Below, one piece after another: positions 8,000 through 15,711 of a stretch of 19,264 nt of DNA. Within the stretch, counting starts at the first letter, position 1; each line of letters begins with the position of its first letter. The translations under genes were made by a program, and so were the position numbers. The stretch spans positions 1-19,264 of the forward strand of contig CAZAOG010000045.1 in NCBI GenBank assembly GCA_964486645.1. Direction: 5' to 3'. This DNA comes from GCA-002790365 sp964486645 (lineage in GTDB: Bacteria; Bacteroidota; Ignavibacteria; Ignavibacteriales; Ignavibacteriaceae). Below the pieces are notes generated by a model. That model was not told the DNA's origin and did no database searches. It saw nothing but the letters and a program-made list of their open reading frames with translations.

Positions 8000-8819
8000 A
8001 TTAAATATTTACAGAAAAACATTAATTGTTTTACTCTTTATATTCCAACTCCTTTCTTGGGGTTGTGAGCAAGTTGAAGTTATAAGTCCCGATACCGCAT
8101 TTAAAGAAAACGTTGTTGTAAGAGCGGAACTGAAAGCAGGAAAAAATTTTGAAGGTGTAACATTTACAAAAACACTGCCGCTGGAAGTAACGTATTCAAT
8201 ATCCGCAGCCGAAATAAAAAATGTTACTGCTTATTTGAAAATAAACGATGCGCAAATTGTACCGCTTCACTACACTAAAGACGGAGTTTACAAACCTTTG
8301 TATGATTTAACAATTAAAAACGGCAGCACATACGAATTGTTTGCAAAAATCAATAATAAATCAATTTACAGCAAAACCAGAGTACCTTCCGTGCCCAATG
8401 TTTCAAATGTAATTTATAGGGACGAATTTTTCCTGCAGGGCGATGTTATTGCTAATAACGGTGAAGCATACGGCGCAGCTTGGGTTATTCCTTCACAGTT
8501 TAATTCTCCTGAGATAATTGCCGATGATTTTTATTCAATAGTTGCTTCGCTAAATAATAACGGTTCGGGTAAATTAACGGTCAGGACTAAAGTTATACCC
8601 GAACAATACAGATCCGACTCACGGAAATTTTTAACAAAAATAAAAGTTTATGCTTTCGATAAAGCTTATGTCGATTATTTCAACACAAAATCAAACGGCA
8701 AACCCGTTGAAGATGCATTTGTACACGGAGGCAATAACATTGCGTGGAATGTGGAAGGAGAAAATGCTATAGGTTTGTTCATAGGCAGTGCGGAAAGTCC
8801 TTTAATTCCTCATTTATAA
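7986..8819 (+). CDS. DUF4249-like lipoprotein, partner of the TonB receptor
   Basis: This is a 277-aa exported lipoprotein. It starts with GTG at 7986, inside the end of the receptor gene (14-base overlap); no in-frame ATG is available near the N terminus. A basic YRK followed by a hydrophobic stretch ends in SWGC, a loose lipobox giving lipidated Cys27. The body has the character of DUF4249 proteins: an immunoglobulin-like beta domain (KNVTAYLKINDAQIV, KDGVYKPLYD, GSTYELFAKINNK) with a proline-rich RVPSVPNV transition after it. DUF4249 proteins accompany TonB-dependent receptors in Bacteroidota, probably as a surface-exposed accessory; their ligand is not established. The family call is from recalled pattern, not a profile search, and could be wrong in detail. 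Confidence 0.75.
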   Translation: MYVFKLNIYRKTLIVLLFIFQLLSWGCEQVEVISPDTAFKENVVVRAELKAGKNFEGVTFTKTLPLEVTYSISAAEIKNVTAYLKINDAQIVPLHYTKDGVYKPLYDLTIKNGSTYELFAKINNKSIYSKTRVPSVPNVSNVIYRDEFFLQGDVIANNGEAYGAAWVIPSQFNSPEIIADDFYSIVASLNNNGSGKLTVRTKVIPEQYRSDSRKFLTKIKVYAFDKAYVDYFNTKSNGKPVEDAFVHGGNNIAWNVEGENAIGLFIGSAESPLIPHL

Positions 8820-8831
8820 CAATTAAAATTT

Positions 8832-9851
8832 ATGAAAAAATATTTTATATATATTCTGCTTTTTCTGTCCCTGTCGTTTAACGGTTGTTTGAAAGATGCA
8901 CCTATTTTACAGGCAACAACAGAACAAAATAACAGTGCCGAAATTTTAATTTATTTAGAATCGCAAGGCGATTATATCAATTCGCCGCTGATGCCTTCGC
9001 TAATTACAGCCCGTGATGTTTTCAAAAATCCGGACGATAAAATAATTCTTGATATTAGAAAAGCTTCTGATTTTGCTGCGGGTCATATTCAAAATGCGAT
9101 AAATATTAAACCGTCCGATCTAATAAATTTTATAAAAACTTCCGACCCGAATAAAAAGGTTATAATTGTAAGTTTAACCGGGCAGTCAGCCTCTTATTAT
9201 ACAGGTTTGTTAAGATTAGACGATTACACAAATGTTTTTGCACTTAAATACGGTATGGCCTCCTGGAATATGGACTTTGCTACCCCGTGGATTAATACCG
9301 TTCAACCGACAAATTATTTTACAAATAAAATATTTGAAAAACCTCCTTTTACACCTTTACCCGAAATTACCTTTGCAAATAATAAAGGAAACATTAAAGA
9401 AAAAATAAATACGAGAATACAGGAATTAATGAAAGACACATTTTCAGAATATGATATTTCGGATGCATCGGTTTCTGCATATAATTTACTTGACATTTAT
9501 TCTCCGAGCAGAGGCAATTACTTAAATACTTTTGTAGTAAGTTATGCACAAAATATGGATGAATACATATCCGGTAAATCAATATCCAGTCCCGGGCATT
9601 TACCGACTGCAGTATATTACCAGGCGAATAATTTCGGTCTATCCGATTTAAGAAGTACGGCGTATTTGCAGACTATTCCGAATGATAAAGATATTGTAGT
9701 TTACAGCACCATAGCTCATTCCAGTGCATTTGTAACCGCTTATCTTCGACTTTTGGGATATCGGGCAAAATCACTTTTATACGGAATGAAATGGTTGAAT
9801 GGTTTTGATATAAATGAAGTCAAAAATTATCCGTACGTAACAGGTCCGTAA
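8832..9851 (+). CDS. Lipoprotein with two rhodanese-like domains, both lacking the active-site Cys
   Basis: This is a 339-aa lipoprotein with signal peptide 1-18 and lipobox ending at Cys19 (SFNGC). The first rhodanese-like domain is about 55-150 (ILDIRKASDFAAGHIQNAIN, then VIIVSLTGQSA, then VFALKYGMASW). The second is about 225-328 (SPGHLPTAVYY, then DIVVYSTIAHSSA, then SLLYGMKWLNG). In active rhodaneses the loop reads like VYCRTGxRS; here the Cys position is Ser114 in the first domain and Ser292 in the second, so thiosulfate sulfurtransferase activity is unlikely. Cys19 is the only Cys in the protein. It follows the DUF4249-like gene by 12 bases and is part of the TonB-receptor operon, so it probably acts in the periplasm or at the outer membrane as a binding rather than a sulfur-transfer protein. 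Confidence 0.85.
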   Translation: MKKYFIYILLFLSLSFNGCLKDAPILQATTEQNNSAEILIYLESQGDYINSPLMPSLITARDVFKNPDDKIILDIRKASDFAAGHIQNAINIKPSDLINFIKTSDPNKKVIIVSLTGQSASYYTGLLRLDDYTNVFALKYGMASWNMDFATPWINTVQPTNYFTNKIFEKPPFTPLPEITFANNKGNIKEKINTRIQELMKDTFSEYDISDASVSAYNLLDIYSPSRGNYLNTFVVSYAQNMDEYISGKSISSPGHLPTAVYYQANNFGLSDLRSTAYLQTIPNDKDIVVYSTIAHSSAFVTAYLRLLGYRAKSLLYGMKWLNGFDINEVKNYPYVTGP

Positions 9852-9892
9852 AATATTCTTTCACATTATTTCTACTAATCCCCAATGAATGT

Positions 9893-9900
9893 TATATTTG
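9893..9900 (+). promoter_or_regulatory. Candidate -7 box for purL (TATATTTG)
   Basis: TATATTTG matches the Bacteroidota -7 consensus TAnnTTTG exactly and lies 40 bases before the purL ATG, inside the 89-base gap after the rhodanese gene. The -33 element is weak: TTTC at 9869-9872 is about 20 bases upstream. It would give purL its own promoter, separate from the TonB operon. Confidence 0.45.
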
Positions 9901-9940
9901 CTAACATATTTTAAATTGTTAAATATTAGAGAAATAATAA

Positions 9941-12172
9941 ATGCAGCAACCGGAAGTTACTTTAAAATTAGCCCTTGAACACGGACTTACCGAAGAAGAA
10001 TACAATAAAATAATTGAAATTTTAGACAGAGTACCAACCTTCACGGAACTCGGAATTTTCAGCGTGATGTGGAGCGAACACTGCAGCTATAAAAATTCAA
10101 TTATATTGCTTAAAACTTTACCGAGAGAAGGGGATAAATTATTGGTAGGCGCAGGTGAAGAAAACGCGGGACTTGTTGACATTGGCGGCGGACTTGCAGT
10201 TGCATTTAAAATAGAAAGCCATAATCATCCTTCCGCCGTTGAACCGTATCAAGGTGCTGCAACGGGAGTAGGCGGAATCTTAAGAGATATTTTTACAATG
10301 GGCGCACGTCCGATAGCCGCTTTAAATTCACTTCGATTCGGTTCATTGGAAGATGCAAGAACAAGATATCTTTTCGAAGGCGTTGTAAAAGGGATAGGTG
10401 ATTACGGAAATAGTTTCGGTGTTCCTACAGTCGGCGGAGAGGTTTATTTTGATGAATCCTACCAGGATAATCCGCTTGTTAATGCCATGGCCGTAGGCAT
10501 TGTAAAACACGATAAAGTAGCAAGTGCAGTATCAAAAGGAGTTGGAAACCCGGTTATGATTGTGGGTTCCTCTACGGGTAGAGACGGCATACACGGAGCC
10601 ACTTTCGCATCCGAAGAAATTTCGGAAAAAACGGAAAGCAAAAGACCGTCGGTACAAGTGGGTGACCCTTTTACGGAAAAACTGTTACTCGAAGCAACCC
10701 TTGAAATTATAAAACACGATTGGCTTATAGGTATTCAAGATATGGGAGCCGCCGGAATTGCCTGCTCGACAAGTGAAATGAGCGAGAAGGGTAACTCGGG
10801 AATGAAAATTGACTTGAACAAAGTTCCGCTTAGAGAAAAAGGTATGAGCGCTTATGAAATCATGCTTTCTGAAAGTCAGGAGAGAATGCTCTGCACCGTT
10901 AAAAAAGGTTTTGAGGAAGACGTTAAAAGAATTTTTAACAAATGGGACTTAAATTGCGAAATAATCGGTGAAGTTACCGACGACGGAAACATAAATATTT
11001 TTTATAACGGAAAGGAAGAAGCTAATCTTCCCGCTTTTGATCTTGTCCTCGGTGGCGGTGCGCCTGTTTATCTGAGAGATTCGAAAGAACCTAAATATTT
11101 GGATGAAACAAGAAAATTTGATTTTAACACACTGCCTGAAACCGAAAACATTTCGGATGCGTTCGTTAAAATTTTTACTTCGCCCAATATTGCATCAAAA
11201 AGATGGGTCTATAGGCAGTATGATTCAATGGTGCGTACAAGCACTATTGTAGGTCCGGGTTGTGACTCTTCTGTTGTAATGATAAAAGACACTGACAAAG
11301 CCTTGGCAATGACAACCGACTGCAACGGAAGATACGTTTATCTGAATCCCAGGGTAGGTACACAGATTGCCGTAGCCGAAGCGGCAAGAAATATTGTCTG
11401 CTCAGGCGGAAAACCCTTGGCGGTAACAAACTGCTTGAATTTTGGCAACCCGTACAAACCGGAAAATTATTGGCAATTCAAAGAAGCCGTAAGAGGAATG
11501 GGAGATGCCTGCCGGGAATTCAACACTCCCGTTACAGGCGGCAATGTAAGTTTTTATAATGAATCGCCCGATACGGCGGTTTATCCGACGCCGACAATAG
11601 GAATGGTAGGCTTGATTGAAAATCTTGATAACATTACAACTTCATTTTTTAAAGAAGGCGGAAATTTAATTTATCTATTGGGATCCGACAAGGAAGAAAT
11701 CGGTGGCAGCGAATTCTTAAAAGTAATTCACGGCTTTGTTACAGGTAATTCGCCTACTTTGGACTTCACAAACGAAAAGAAACTTCAAAATATTACTTTA
11801 CGGCTAATAGAAGAAAAATTAATAAAATCCGCTCACGATGTTTCCGAAGGCGGAATTATCTGCGCTTTGGCCGAATGCTGTGTAATGGAGGAGGATAATT
11901 TAATCGGCGCTTCCGTTAATTTACCGATTATAAACAGAGAAGATTTTTCTTTTTTCAGTGAGTCCCAATCAAGAATTATTGTTTCGATAAAAAAAGAAAA
12001 CCGAAAGAAATTTGAAAAAACATTAAACGAACAGGCACAGCCTTATTCTTATTTGGGTGAAACCGGCGGCGATAATTTTAAAGTAAATAATTTTCTAAGC
12101 ATTACGGTTGATGAACTAAGTGATCTTTATTATTCCGCAATACCTAATATTATGGATGGAAAAGAAAATTAA
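9941..12172 (+). CDS. purL: Phosphoribosylformylglycinamidine synthase subunit PurL (small form)
   Basis: PurL performs the ATP-dependent amidation of formylglycinamide ribonucleotide to the amidine, the fourth step of de novo purine synthesis. At 743 aa this is the small PurL, which works with separate PurQ (glutaminase) and PurS; neither is in this window. The signature blocks are clear: WSEHCSYKNS (44-53), the nucleotide/Mg site ESHNHPSAVEPYQGAATGVG (92-111), ILRDIFTMGARPIA (113-126), and in the second half HDVSEGGIICALAECC. The ATG at 9941 gives the usual N terminus and a TATATTTG promoter-like box lies 40 bases upstream. The last 17 bases overlap the start of the BrkB-family gene. Length and motifs look complete and functional. 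Confidence 0.98.
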   Translation: MQQPEVTLKLALEHGLTEEEYNKIIEILDRVPTFTELGIFSVMWSEHCSYKNSIILLKTLPREGDKLLVGAGEENAGLVDIGGGLAVAFKIESHNHPSAVEPYQGAATGVGGILRDIFTMGARPIAALNSLRFGSLEDARTRYLFEGVVKGIGDYGNSFGVPTVGGEVYFDESYQDNPLVNAMAVGIVKHDKVASAVSKGVGNPVMIVGSSTGRDGIHGATFASEEISEKTESKRPSVQVGDPFTEKLLLEATLEIIKHDWLIGIQDMGAAGIACSTSEMSEKGNSGMKIDLNKVPLREKGMSAYEIMLSESQERMLCTVKKGFEEDVKRIFNKWDLNCEIIGEVTDDGNINIFYNGKEEANLPAFDLVLGGGAPVYLRDSKEPKYLDETRKFDFNTLPETENISDAFVKIFTSPNIASKRWVYRQYDSMVRTSTIVGPGCDSSVVMIKDTDKALAMTTDCNGRYVYLNPRVGTQIAVAEAARNIVCSGGKPLAVTNCLNFGNPYKPENYWQFKEAVRGMGDACREFNTPVTGGNVSFYNESPDTAVYPTPTIGMVGLIENLDNITTSFFKEGGNLIYLLGSDKEEIGGSEFLKVIHGFVTGNSPTLDFTNEKKLQNITLRLIEEKLIKSAHDVSEGGIICALAECCVMEEDNLIGASVNLPIINREDFSFFSESQSRIIVSIKKENRKKFEKTLNEQAQPYSYLGETGGDNFKVNNFLSITVDELSDLYYSAIPNIMDGKEN

Positions 12173-13115
12173 AAATAAAGTTCAAAATTTAAAATTATAT
12201 TCTTTCTTCAGGAAAATTAGGTTTTATCTTCACTTAAAACCTACTTATCGCAGGATAAAGGAATTTATAAAATACTATTTCGGCGGACTTATAGCCCGCG
12301 TAGACGAACACCACGTTTTTTTACTCAGCGGCGGATTAGCTTTCTCCCTTTTCGTCTGTATCATTCCTTTTATTTTAATTATCTTTTGGATATTGGGTAA
12401 CTTCCTGTCTTCGGGGGATGTTCAAATACAACTGAACGGTTTTATCGATACTATTATTCCTTATCAAAATTATGCCGATTTTATAAAATCGATTATTACA
12501 AAAAGAATAACCGAAGTAGTAAAGTTTAAAAATGTAGCCGGTTACGTTGGTATTATAGGGCTGTTTTTTGCAGCTAGCGGATTATCAAGCAGTATTAGAA
12601 CAATTCTTAACAAAGTTTTTTGTCCGAATACCGACATAAACATTGTTATAGGAAAATTAAGAGATTTTGCTTTGGTACTAATCGCAGTTTTGATTATGCT
12701 GATTGCAACTTTAATTTTTCCTTTTTTCGAAATTCTGAGATCGGCTCCGAAGGATATTGCATTCTTACAGTTTTTCCAGCTCGGAATCTTTCAAAAACTG
12801 ATTGCCGCATTTATTTCCTTTTCTATTATTTTTATACTTTATTCAACTATGTATCGTTTTATTCCTATTCGAAAACTTAATCGTAAGTCAATCATTATCG
12901 GTGCATTCTGGTCTACTGTTATGTGGGAAGCCGCAAAACAAGTTTTTGGTTATTATATTTATAATTTTGGGTCCATCGGAAGAATCTACGGCACTTATGC
13001 CTTTTTAGTCGTTGTTGCTTTTTGGATTTACTATTCGTCGATTGTTTTTATAATAGGAGCGGAAATAGCGAAACTTCATTACGACAGAGTTTTCAGCAAT
13101 AATATTTCTTATTAG
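12156..13115 (+). CDS. YihY/virulence-factor BrkB family integral membrane protein
   Basis: This is an inner-membrane protein of about 319 aa with around six membrane helices. The family's N-terminal pattern is visible: an amphipathic basic region (residues 1-50), then HHVFLLSGGLAFSLFVCIIP, where the small-residue helix after the basic segment is typical. Further conserved-looking parts are AASGLSSSIRTILNKVF, and near the C terminus YGTYAFLVVVAFWIYYSS with IIGAEIAK. YihY/BrkB proteins were once called ribonuclease BN in error; their function remains unclear. The frame is open from a GTG at 12120, but ATG at 12156 (MEKKIKNK) gives the usual length and overlaps purL by 17 bases, so I chose it. 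Co-transcription with purL is likely, without any obvious functional link. Confidence 0.92.
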   Translation: MEKKIKNKVQNLKLYSFFRKIRFYLHLKPTYRRIKEFIKYYFGGLIARVDEHHVFLLSGGLAFSLFVCIIPFILIIFWILGNFLSSGDVQIQLNGFIDTIIPYQNYADFIKSIITKRITEVVKFKNVAGYVGIIGLFFAASGLSSSIRTILNKVFCPNTDINIVIGKLRDFALVLIAVLIMLIATLIFPFFEILRSAPKDIAFLQFFQLGIFQKLIAAFISFSIIFILYSTMYRFIPIRKLNRKSIIIGAFWSTVMWEAAKQVFGYYIYNFGSIGRIYGTYAFLVVVAFWIYYSSIVFIIGAEIAKLHYDRVFSNNISY

Positions 13116-13258
13116 TTGGATATTAAGTTTGCATAGGTAAAATGAATATGTTCAATTTCAATAATTTCCTTTTTGTTTTGTAAATTGGCTCTCTTTTAAG
13201 CAAAATATTTTTCAAGTTTTTATCTCTGAATGTAACTTTTTTGGGGTAAACTTATTAA

Positions 13259-13290
13259 TTTGACAAACTAATTTTAAGTTATTACCTTAA
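13259..13290 (+). promoter_or_regulatory. Candidate promoter of the Rrf2 gene
   Basis: TTTGACA (13259-13265) contains both a perfect -35 TTGACA and a Bacteroidota-like TTTG. After 20 bases from TTTG comes TACCTTAA (13283-13290), which keeps TAnnTT of the -7 element TAnnTTTG. The palindrome 13288-13311 begins inside the -7 box, so a protein bound there would block the promoter. No experimental start is known. Confidence 0.4.
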
Positions 13291-13311
13291 TAAGAGGTAA
13301 ATATCTGATTA
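13288..13311. promoter_or_regulatory. Candidate operator O1 upstream of Rrf2 (imperfect 10-4-10 palindrome)
   Basis: Left arm TAATAAGAGG, spacer TAAA, right arm TATCTGATTA. It is identical at 19 of 24 positions, without gaps, to the perfect palindrome at 13877-13900 in front of the RIC gene. The pairing of a shared palindrome with an Rrf2 regulator and its neighbour suggests that the Rrf2 protein binds both sites; this is inference. Confidence 0.5.
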
Positions 13312-13430
13312 TAAATTTTATTGATAGATATTCAAGATTCTTTAATTACAAATAAATGATTTGGTCGGCTATCCGGTTGATTGTTTTTTAATACGTTTTA
13401 ATGTTTTTATTCGGATTATAGTTATTTAAG

Positions 13431-13862
13431 ATGACAGTAATTTTTTCAAAAAAATGCGAATATGGTTTACAAGCCTGCTTATACTTAGCTGCCAACAATA
13501 ACGGACAAGTATTTCCATCGGAAAAAATAGCAAACCAGCTGAAAATCCCGAAAGAATTTGTCTCCAAAATTCTCCAAAATCTTACAGCCAGCGGATTAAT
13601 ATTTTCAAAAAAGGGTAAGTTCGGAGGATTTTCTTTGGCAAAAGATCCGAGTAAAATAAAACTAATTGATATTGTAGCGGCTATTGACGGTTTGGATATT
13701 TTTAATAAATGCGTGATCGGTTTCCCCAACTGTTCGCCCGATACACCTTGTCCTGTTCACGAAAAATGGGGTGAACTGAGAACCAAAACCTATCAAATGC
13801 TGACCGAAGAAACACTGGATGCTTTTACGGAGAAGACTTTGAAGAAAATAAATAATTTATAA
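13431..13862 (+). CDS. Rrf2-family [Fe-S] transcriptional regulator (NsrR/IscR-like)
   Basis: This is a 143-aa DNA-binding regulator. The winged helix-turn-helix occupies about residues 5-75 (KKCEYGLQACLYLAAN, SEKIANQLKIPKEFVSKILQ, GLIFSKKGKFGGFSLAK), the standard Rrf2 N-terminal pattern. Three Cys in the C-terminal loop, Cys94-x6-Cys101-x5-Cys107, match the usual position of Fe-S cluster ligands, so it probably binds a [4Fe-4S] or [2Fe-2S] cluster that responds to NO, iron or redox state. Its neighbour 60 bases downstream encodes the RIC protein for repair of nitrosatively damaged Fe-S centres, which favours an NsrR-like role over an IscR-like one; the call is contextual. The palindromes at 13288-13311 and 13877-13900 are its best candidate targets. 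Confidence 0.92.
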   Translation: MTVIFSKKCEYGLQACLYLAANNNGQVFPSEKIANQLKIPKEFVSKILQNLTASGLIFSKKGKFGGFSLAKDPSKIKLIDIVAAIDGLDIFNKCVIGFPNCSPDTPCPVHEKWGELRTKTYQMLTEETLDAFTEKTLKKINNL

Positions 13863-13867
13863 ATTTT
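13838..13867 (+). promoter_or_regulatory. Candidate promoter of the RIC gene
   Basis: TTTG (13838-13841) is followed after 18 bases by TAAATTTT (13860-13867), which fits TAnnTTTG except for the last base. It lies across the end of the Rrf2 gene and places the start of transcription just before the palindrome 13877-13900, a layout expected for repression. Confidence 0.45.
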
Positions 13868-13876
13868 TTTAACACA

Positions 13877-13900
13877 TAATCAGATGATAACATCTGATTA
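13877..13900. promoter_or_regulatory. Candidate operator O2 upstream of RIC (perfect 10-bp arms, 4-bp spacer)
   Basis: The left arm TAATCAGATG is followed by ATAA and then by the exact complement CATCTGATTA. The site lies between the promoter-like boxes and the RIC ATG (22 bases from its end). It matches O1 upstream of Rrf2 at 19 of 24 positions. It resembles the published NsrR half site AAGATG only in part. FNR/CRP-type TTGAT arms are absent. Confidence 0.6.
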
Positions 13901-13922
13901 CTAATTAAATTATGGAGTGATT

Positions 13923-14657
13923 ATGAACGAAAATAAAATTGATTTTAAAAATAAAACATTGTCCGAGCTTGCCGTGGAAAATTTTAGATATGCGGAAATA
14001 TTTGAAAAATACGGTTTGGACTTTTGCTGTAACGGTAATGTTAATTATTCCGAAGCCTGCAAAAAAGAAGGTGTTGACGAGGTAAAACTAACTGAAGAAC
14101 TTAACTCATTGAACGGCACTAAAAATACAAACGAGAAATATGATGAATGGAAATTGGATTTTTTGGTTGATTATATAATTAACAATCATCATCACTACAT
14201 CGTTGAAAGTGTGCCGAAAATAAACGGCCACCTTTTAAAAGTTGTTGAAGAACACGGTGACAACCATCCTGAATTAAAAGAAATAAATGAACTGTTTTCG
14301 GTAGCAAGCAAAGAGTTACAATTGCACATGATGAAGGAAGAAAAGATTTTGTTTCCCTACATAAAGCAAATGGTTCAGGTTAAAGAAGGAAAGGCAAAAA
14401 AGGAAGCACCGTATTTTGGAACCGTTGAAAATCCGATTAGAATGATGGAAGAAGAACACGACGGAGTAGGCGAAATATTTAAAAAAATAAGAGGACTTTC
14501 GAACAATTATAAGGTTCCTTCCGATGCCTGTGCAACGTATAATTTAACCGTTAATGAGTTAAGGGAATTTGAAGAAGACCTTCATAAACACATTCATTTG
14601 GAAAATAATATTTTATTTCCTAAATCCATCATAATGGAAAAAGAATTATTTGTCTGA
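13923..14657 (+). CDS. ric: Iron-sulfur cluster repair di-iron protein RIC (ScdA/YtfE/DnrN family)
   Basis: RIC proteins restore Fe-S clusters damaged by nitric oxide or oxidants; they act in the cytoplasm through a haemerythrin-like di-iron site. From the ATG at 13923 (244 aa) the N-terminal ScdA_N/DUF542 domain is about residues 10-62, with the conserved LDFCCNG block (Cys35-Cys36). The haemerythrin-like part runs from about 78 to 238 with the expected ligand residues: His in NNHHHY (89-91), His135 and Glu139 in LQLHMMKEE, His179 in EEEHDGVGE, and His223 with Glu227 in KHIHLENNILFP. GGAG lies about 5 bases before this ATG, so I prefer it to the GTG at 13917. It follows the Rrf2 gene by 60 bases and has its own palindromic operator-like site. 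All key residues are present. Confidence 0.96.
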   Translation: MNENKIDFKNKTLSELAVENFRYAEIFEKYGLDFCCNGNVNYSEACKKEGVDEVKLTEELNSLNGTKNTNEKYDEWKLDFLVDYIINNHHHYIVESVPKINGHLLKVVEEHGDNHPELKEINELFSVASKELQLHMMKEEKILFPYIKQMVQVKEGKAKKEAPYFGTVENPIRMMEEEHDGVGEIFKKIRGLSNNYKVPSDACATYNLTVNELREFEEDLHKHIHLENNILFPKSIIMEKELFV

Positions 14658-14682
14658 TTAATTATAATCTAATCGATTAGTT

Positions 14683-14722
14683 TTGACTGCTTGTCGAATA
14701 AATTGACCGTTTGTAGAATGAA
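14683..14722 (+). repeat. Tandem pair of imperfect 20-bp repeats
   Basis: Two adjacent 20-base units, 14683-14702 and 14703-14722, agree at 16 positions; each begins TTGAC and contains TTGT and GAAT. They lie just after the RIC stop, about 90 bases before the TPR gene, beside a perfect palindrome CTAATCGATTAG (14669-14680). They might be regulator sites of the TPR gene or chance in an AT-rich spacer. Confidence 0.35.
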
Positions 14723-14813
14723 TGTTGTTAATTTCCGAAAATAAGGAATCTTTGTATTCGGAATTGAAAATTATTTTTTAATTCAACAAAAAAATGCTTT
14801 ATAAACTATTACT

Positions 14814-15308
14814 ATGTGGTTCAAAATGGAAATGAATCAATCTACTGAATTTACGGACTTACTCTGCAAAGCAAAAGAACACCATTTAAAAGGCAAATTA
14901 GGAATGGCGATTGCCGAATACACAACTCTATTAAACAGACACGCAACCGCCGAATTACATTGTTTACTCGGTTGGGCATATTGTCTTAGCGGTAATTTTA
15001 AGGATGCAATCAATCAATGCAGATTTGCAATTGAACTTGATCCGGATTGGGGTAACGCCTACAATGATTTAGCGTGCTATTTGATTTGTGAAAACAGATT
15101 TGATGCTGCTATTCCGTGGTTGGAAAAAGCAATACAATTAGATAGCTATTTGGAGAAACATCTTTCTTATTATAATTTGGGCAGAGTTTACGAGAAAAAA
15201 GGAATGTGGCTGCATGCCAGGAACTGCTATGAATATTCTGTTTCATTAGCATCCGATTATAAAAAAGCAAACATAGCATTACATAGAATATATTCATATC
15301 TAAACTAA
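14814..15308 (+). CDS. Tetratricopeptide-repeat (TPR) protein, 164 aa
   Basis: This is a small protein built almost entirely of TPR units, roughly residues 12-42, 47-79, 81-113 and 118-150, with the typical W-LG-Y-A-F-A-P pattern (GWAYCLSGNFKDAINQCRFAIELDPDW; AYNDLACYL...RFDAAIPWLEKAIQLD; YYNLGRVYEKKGMWLHARNCYEYS). TPR arrays bind other proteins, so it may be a scaffold or adaptor. There is no signal peptide, so it is cytoplasmic unless secreted by another route. ATG codons at 14814, 14826 and 14832 are all possible starts; I report the longest. It follows RIC by 156 bases and may belong to the same stress module, but the sequence does not establish a partner. Confidence 0.85.
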   Translation: MWFKMEMNQSTEFTDLLCKAKEHHLKGKLGMAIAEYTTLLNRHATAELHCLLGWAYCLSGNFKDAINQCRFAIELDPDWGNAYNDLACYLICENRFDAAIPWLEKAIQLDSYLEKHLSYYNLGRVYEKKGMWLHARNCYEYSVSLASDYKKANIALHRIYSYLN

Positions 15309-15636
15309 AAAAGTCGGCAAGAGTTCATCGGATAGATTTCTTCGGCAATCAGCTTATTTTTTTTAATCAAAATAACTCTTGTAATTTTCCACCGGTCAAT
15401 CGGCAGATTCGGTATGACTATATTATTCACTGCTGTTAAAAACAAATAGAGAATATTAGAAAACAATTTATATTGGACGGATTTCACCTACAAGTGAGAG
15501 CTGTCCCTCCTTTATATTAAAAAAAAGTTCAATTGTTCCTATTTAGCAAAATGATATGTAAGAATATAATTTGAAGTTTTCTTGTAGAGCAAAAGTCAAC
15601 CTTCCAATAAAAACGAATCGGTAATTCTCCCTTTTA

Positions 15637-15660
15637 TTTACTATAGTTCTTTACTATAGT
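15637..15660 (+). repeat. Direct repeat of TTTACTATAGT, period 13
   Basis: TTTACTATAGT occurs at 15637-15647 and again at 15650-15660. Each copy contains the perfect 8-base palindrome ACTATAGT. The two copies lie about 390 bases upstream of the cytochrome gene and upstream of the GC-rich patch. They could be adjacent protein-binding sites; no function is shown. Confidence 0.35.
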
Positions 15661-15711
15661 ATCAAATAGTTATGAAACACACTAATAAAATTAGTTACTT
15701 ACTTTTGCAAT

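Larger units (their letters stand above)
13116..13430. other. Intergenic region before the Rrf2 gene, 315 bp
   Basis: No reading frame of interest is visible. The main content is a promoter-like box pair and an overlapping palindrome at 13259-13311, described separately, which would imply a leader of about 135 bases for the Rrf2 message. I see no clear hairpin terminator for the preceding purL/BrkB pair. Confidence 0.6.

Noticed and set aside
13877..13900. Reading the RIC palindrome as an FNR/DNR-type NO-regulator site
   Set aside because: The arms lack the TTGAT/ATCAA core of that family, and the adjacent regulator is Rrf2-type.
14669..14680. Palindrome CTAATCGATTAG after RIC considered as a terminator
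   Set aside because: As a hairpin it leaves only about four base pairs, too weak for termination; it may be a protein site but evidence is thin.
15305..15487. 60-aa minus-strand frame in the spacer after the TPR gene
   Set aside because: It starts with GTG, has no ribosome binding site, overlaps the TPR stop region, and resembles no family; it could be a decayed remnant but nothing supports that.
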